Source of the DNA: an uncultured Lactobacillus sp.
GTDB lineage: Bacteria > Bacillota > Bacilli > Lactobacillales > Lactobacillaceae
Direction of reading: 5' to 3'
Assembly: GCA_945281075.1 (NCBI GenBank)
Contig: CALYQE010000089.1
Location: forward strand, 1-7,817
Length of the DNA: 7,817 nt
This document shows positions 4,943 to 7,817 of the stretch, piece after piece; within the stretch, counting starts at the first letter, position 1; each line of letters opens with the position of its first letter. The notes below the pieces were generated by a model. That model ran no database searches. It saw only the letters and a program-made list of their open reading frames with translations, and was not told the origin of the DNA. The translations under genes and the position numbers were made by a program.

Positions 4943-7486
4943 CTATAAATAATCTTCTAGTAGTTCAAAAATTAATGATATTTCGAAATTATTTATTTTA
5001 ATATTATATTTCATCTCAATTGGTTTAAAAATGGTATTTGAAATTAAGGCAAATTCTTTTTCAATGTCATTTTTAAAAAAAATTTGGTTATTTTTATCCT
5101 TGTTTTCACTCAAAAGGATACGTTCAATCATTAAAGAAAGATGCATATATAGATTCAGCTTTATTTTTCCACTAAAAGTTACACCATAATATTTTTGGTA
5201 TTTAGCAGCTACAGCTTGCACTTCATCAATGACCGTATTTGGATTAAGAAATTGCAACCTTTCTTTTATTCCCTGAATAGTCAAAAATTTTAAAAATTTT
5301 TCAAGCAGATTATCCACATTTTTACTCTCTTCTCCTGAATCCAGGAGATAAGTTTTTAGTTCATTAAACCACTTCTGATCCAAAATATTGTAAATATTGA
5401 TAATAGGTATATCTAATTTAATTTTAAAGTCAGTAGTTGTAATAATTAACTGAGTGTTTTTAAAGAAACTACTGTCATTATTGTCTAAAAGTTCACGAAG
5501 CTTACGGTAATCCATTGTAATTATCTGTTTCTTGGTTGAAAGTGTGCCTTCAATGATATCCTTAATTGCCTGAGATAGGCCCGCACCTGATAAACAGGAA
5601 ATAATAATATTATCTTGATCTGAAAGCCCTTCAAAATATTGTACACCTATATACTTACCGTAATTTTTAGCCTTTTCAGTAATGTCACTAAAAGATTCAT
5701 CCCGTTGTACGCGAATAGCTATGTCCAGAGCGGAAGCGGTTGTTAAATTATTGATTACAAGTAATTTCTTATTTGAAGCGTGCTTGATTTTCGTAAACAT
5801 TTGATTTAATGAGCCCATATCAAACAACAAAATAATTCCATGATCATGTGCTTTTTGGGTTTGTAAATAATTCTGGACACACACGTTTATGTCGTCAACT
5901 GTCGCATCTATTGGCATATCAAATGCTTCAAAAACGTAACTTTTTGCCAAATTATTAACTATTTTCTGAATACTGGTAGCTGTTGATTCTCCATGAGCAA
6001 GTAAAATGCAAGTATAACGAATTTCTTCTATTGGATTGATTAAATCTGAAAATAATAAAATAAACCACAAATAAAAATTAGCATAATTTTTAGGTTTAAA
6101 ATAATTTAAAAATTGCCGATAAATATAAAAAGAACGCGGATAGTTCTGCTCGAATAATTTAACCAGTTCCTTAGAATGTGCCAATGGCTTTTCCTGAATA
6201 AAACTTAAATTAAATGCAAGCACAAACAACTCGAATTCATTTTGATGTAGATTAAGTCTCAATCCATATTTATCACCTAAAACACTTTTAATTGCCTGTT
6301 TAATATTTCTACCAAATAATTGAGTTGGGATTGAATTAGCTATACGTGAAAGCGAGCGTAGTAAACGCAAGATGATTAACTTGCAATCGCTTATTGATGA
6401 ACCTTTAGAAAAAGAAGCAATTAATTCATTTTGAATGTTTTGAAAACGCTCAAAGACGTAATCAGTTAATTCAGTTACTTCACTCCAATTAAAATCTGAA
6501 TCAATTAAAGCAAACCCGCTGTCAGCTGCTGAACCAATTTGAATAATTTGAGCATTTGGATACATGGTGTATCCCTTTGAACATAATATTTTTACTTTAT
6601 TACCTAAAGTACCTATATTTCCAAGATAATTTCGATTGGCTAAATCCATAAGCAAAGTTTTTGAAACTGAAAACTTTTTCTTTGTTTCGGTTGCTTCATG
6701 TTTAAAACACTGTGCCACTATAGCAACTCGTTCGGTCAACGGACGATCAATAAACTTAGGCAGATTTATGTGAAGAGGTATTCGCCGTAAAAAAGTCTTT
6801 AATAAGCAATTATCTAAATTTTCCGTAGTTGCAAATATTAATCGAACATTTACTTTATGCGGATGACTGACCTCCCCTAATGGATAAAAAGTACAATTAT
6901 CCAAAAGAGAAAATAGCTTTTCCTGATCGGATTTTGACAAACGATGTACCTCATCTAAAAAAAGGTAACCATTATTAGCTTTATCAAGCAATCCTATAGT
7001 ATCTTCATCAGCACCAGTAAATGCTCCTTTTTTATAGCCAAATAGAACTGATGATAGCAACTCAGGATTGTTAGCATAATCTGCAGTATTTAGAGTAACA
7101 AATCTGCCATTTTTTTGAATTTCATCTAATTCTAGCGCCCTTTGATACATGAGTTTGGCCAAAAGACTTTTACCAGTGCCGCTTGCACCTGTAATTATTA
7201 CGGGTAGACCATGTGGTGGATACAAAATCGCCTGAGTTAAAGCTCGAACGTGGTATTTAAGACTTCCATCAGACCCAATAATCTGATCAAATACTGATGA
7301 TTCAGCTTTAACAATCCAATATACTGGACGCGTACCATGCTTTTCTACCAGATTTTGTTTAAACAGTTTAGCTAAATAGCCGCTTACTGCACTTCGACTA
7401 AGACCGGCTATTTGGGCAATTTCTTTAGTTGTCAATAATTTATTTTCTTTCTGAAGTAAACGATATAAGTGCTCAATTGCTTTCAT
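4943..7486 (-). CDS. levR: LevR/ManR-family sigma-54-dependent activator with PRD and PTS-like domains
   Basis: The 847-residue activator has the LevR domain order. An N-terminal winged HTH is at about 1-60 (TTKEIAQIAGLSRSAVSGYL). The AAA+ domain (about 75-310) has Walker A GASGTGKS (100-107), the sigma-54 contact loop GAFTGA (154-159), Walker B YLFLDE (174-179) and an arginine-finger region FLRRIP (232-237). Next come a PRD-like region (about 340-450), an EIIA(Man)-like domain (about 490-615) with His498 in LLAHGES, an EIIB(Gat)-like domain with Cys631 in SCLSGAGLS, and a C-terminal PRD (about 735-847) with His782 in LYMHLSLMIER. In known LevR proteins, HPr phosphorylates the EIIA-domain histidine to activate and EIIB phosphorylates the last PRD histidine to inhibit; both residues are present. 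The first PRD lacks an obvious conserved histidine. ATG 7486 has AAGGA at 5-base spacing. The symbol is given at family level; the true inducer is unknown. Confidence 0.95.
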   Translation of the reverse strand: MKAIEHLYRLLQKENKLLTTKEIAQIAGLSRSAVSGYLAKLFKQNLVEKHGTRPVYWIVKAESSVFDQIIGSDGSLKYHVRALTQAILYPPHGLPVIITGASGTGKSLLAKLMYQRALELDEIQKNGRFVTLNTADYANNPELLSSVLFGYKKGAFTGADEDTIGLLDKANNGYLFLDEVHRLSKSDQEKLFSLLDNCTFYPLGEVSHPHKVNVRLIFATTENLDNCLLKTFLRRIPLHINLPKFIDRPLTERVAIVAQCFKHEATETKKKFSVSKTLLMDLANRNYLGNIGTLGNKVKILCSKGYTMYPNAQIIQIGSAADSGFALIDSDFNWSEVTELTDYVFERFQNIQNELIASFSKGSSISDCKLIILRLLRSLSRIANSIPTQLFGRNIKQAIKSVLGDKYGLRLNLHQNEFELFVLAFNLSFIQEKPLAHSKELVKLFEQNYPRSFYIYRQFLNYFKPKNYANFYLWFILLFSDLINPIEEIRYTCILLAHGESTATSIQKIVNNLAKSYVFEAFDMPIDATVDDINVCVQNYLQTQKAHDHGIILLFDMGSLNQMFTKIKHASNKKLLVINNLTTASALDIAIRVQRDESFSDITEKAKNYGKYIGVQYFEGLSDQDNIIISCLSGAGLSQAIKDIIEGTLSTKKQIITMDYRKLRELLDNNDSSFFKNTQLIITTTDFKIKLDIPIINIYNILDQKWFNELKTYLLDSGEESKNVDNLLEKFLKFLTIQGIKERLQFLNPNTVIDEVQAVAAKYQKYYGVTFSGKIKLNLYMHLSLMIERILLSENKDKNNQIFFKNDIEKEFALISNTIFKPIEMKYNIKINNFEISLIFELLEDYL

Positions 7487-7643
7487 ATTTTTCCTTTTTA
7501 GACATTAACTTAAATTATAAACACTACTTAAAGCGCTTTTTCTATTTTTAATGCTTATTATAAAGAATTATATTTAGATATGTACTTAAGCAATCAAGAT
7601 TTATTTTTATTTAAATTATTAACTAATTTAAGTGTACTATTAA
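7487..7643 (-). promoter_or_regulatory. AT-rich promoter region of the levR-like gene with a cre-like palindrome
   Basis: Three TATAAT hexamers occur on the minus strand, at 7514-7519, 7557-7562 and 7567-7572. None has a good -35 at 17 bases; TTGATT (7592-7597) is 19 bases from the farthest one. Between them lies the perfect palindrome AAAGCGCTTT (7530-7539), the core of a CcpA catabolite-responsive element. The flanks deviate from the TG...CA ends. CcpA bound here would block transcription from the distal -10 boxes or cover the proximal one, giving glucose repression of the activator. No gene is seen in this stretch. Confidence 0.4.
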
Positions 7644-7679
7644 AAAAAACAGCACTTTAATAATAAAGTGCTGTTTTTT
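7644..7679. terminator. Strong bidirectional terminator after the transporter gene
   Basis: A perfect 16-bp inverted repeat (7644-7659 with 7664-7679; core CAGCACTTTA / TAAAGTGCTG) has a 4-base loop. A/T runs at the base give a U-tract in either direction. It begins 17 bases after the stop of the minus-strand membrane protein gene and separates that gene from the regulator. Confidence 0.88.
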
Positions 7680-7696
7680 AAATATAAAGTTCTGAG

Positions 7697-7817
7697 TCAT
7701 AACAAATGAGCTTTTGCTGGTTCACTTTTTAGCCAACTGGCAAGGAAGGCAAATCCAAAAATAATTACGGCAATTATTGCTGTAAAGATGAATAAACCAT
7801 TCCCACTATTAAGGGCA
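7697..7817 (-). CDS. C-terminus of a membrane protein, probably a transporter (partial)
   Basis: The minus strand is open from the window edge to a TGA at 7697-7699, giving the last 39 residues of a protein (first complete codon at 7816). The visible part is one hydrophobic helix (LFIFTAIIAVIIFGFAFLASWL) followed by a short polar tail, KSEPAKAHLL. This looks like the last membrane helix and cytoplasmic tail of a major-facilitator-type transporter. The family cannot be proved from so little. A strong terminator follows, which supports a real gene end. Confidence 0.65.
   Translation of the reverse strand, partial: ALNSGNGLFIFTAIIAVIIFGFAFLASWLKSEPAKAHLL

Noticed and set aside
1..7817. CRISPR arrays, tRNA or rRNA genes, insertion sequences, phage or defence genes
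   Set aside because: No regularly spaced repeats, transposase motifs or conserved RNA sequence were seen on either strand.

Overview
The window is AT-rich, low-GC Gram-positive DNA that most resembles a Lactobacillus. The evidence is AGGAGG-type ribosome binding sites, a secreted Apf-like (aggregation-promoting factor) protein, and a mannose-family phosphotransferase (PTS) operon controlled by a LevR-type sigma-54 activator. All genes except the first are on the minus strand.

Layout, left to right. Positions 128-493 (+) encode a short secreted Apf-like protein; its downstream hairpin (521-553) is bidirectional. A lone PTS EIIB gene on the minus strand (739-1239) runs towards it, with its own -10 box. 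A 19-bp stem terminator (1289-1336), which includes the stop codon of the next gene, separates this lone EIIB from the main operon.

The main operon reads right to left from about 4849 to 1335: EIIA, EIIB, EIIC, EIID and a cytoplasmic beta-lactamase-fold serine hydrolase. The genes are tightly spaced or overlapping, each with its own ribosome binding site. A textbook sigma-54 promoter (TTGGCAC-N5-TTGC, GG-N10-GC) lies at 4860-4875. The roughly 105-nt leader that follows holds a strong Shine-Dalgarno and a possible 15-codon leader ORF. Upstream is the 847-residue LevR-family activator (4943-7486) with its own terminator (4904-4936) and AT-rich promoter region. The window ends in the C-terminus of a membrane protein, probably a transporter (7697-7817, minus), with a strong terminator at 7644-7679.

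How the genes fit together: the activator carries HTH, AAA+ (GAFTGA), PRD, EIIA-like, EIIB-like and PRD domains. It should drive the sigma-54 promoter according to the phosphorylation state of the PTS. The PTS would import and phosphorylate a sugar or sugar derivative. The hydrolase is the only possible catabolic enzyme encoded with it, and no phosphoglycosidase or isomerase is present. The substrate cannot be read from the sequence. The most notable points are the hydrolase-PTS pairing, the separately transcribed second EIIB, and the leader ORF downstream of the sigma-54 promoter.
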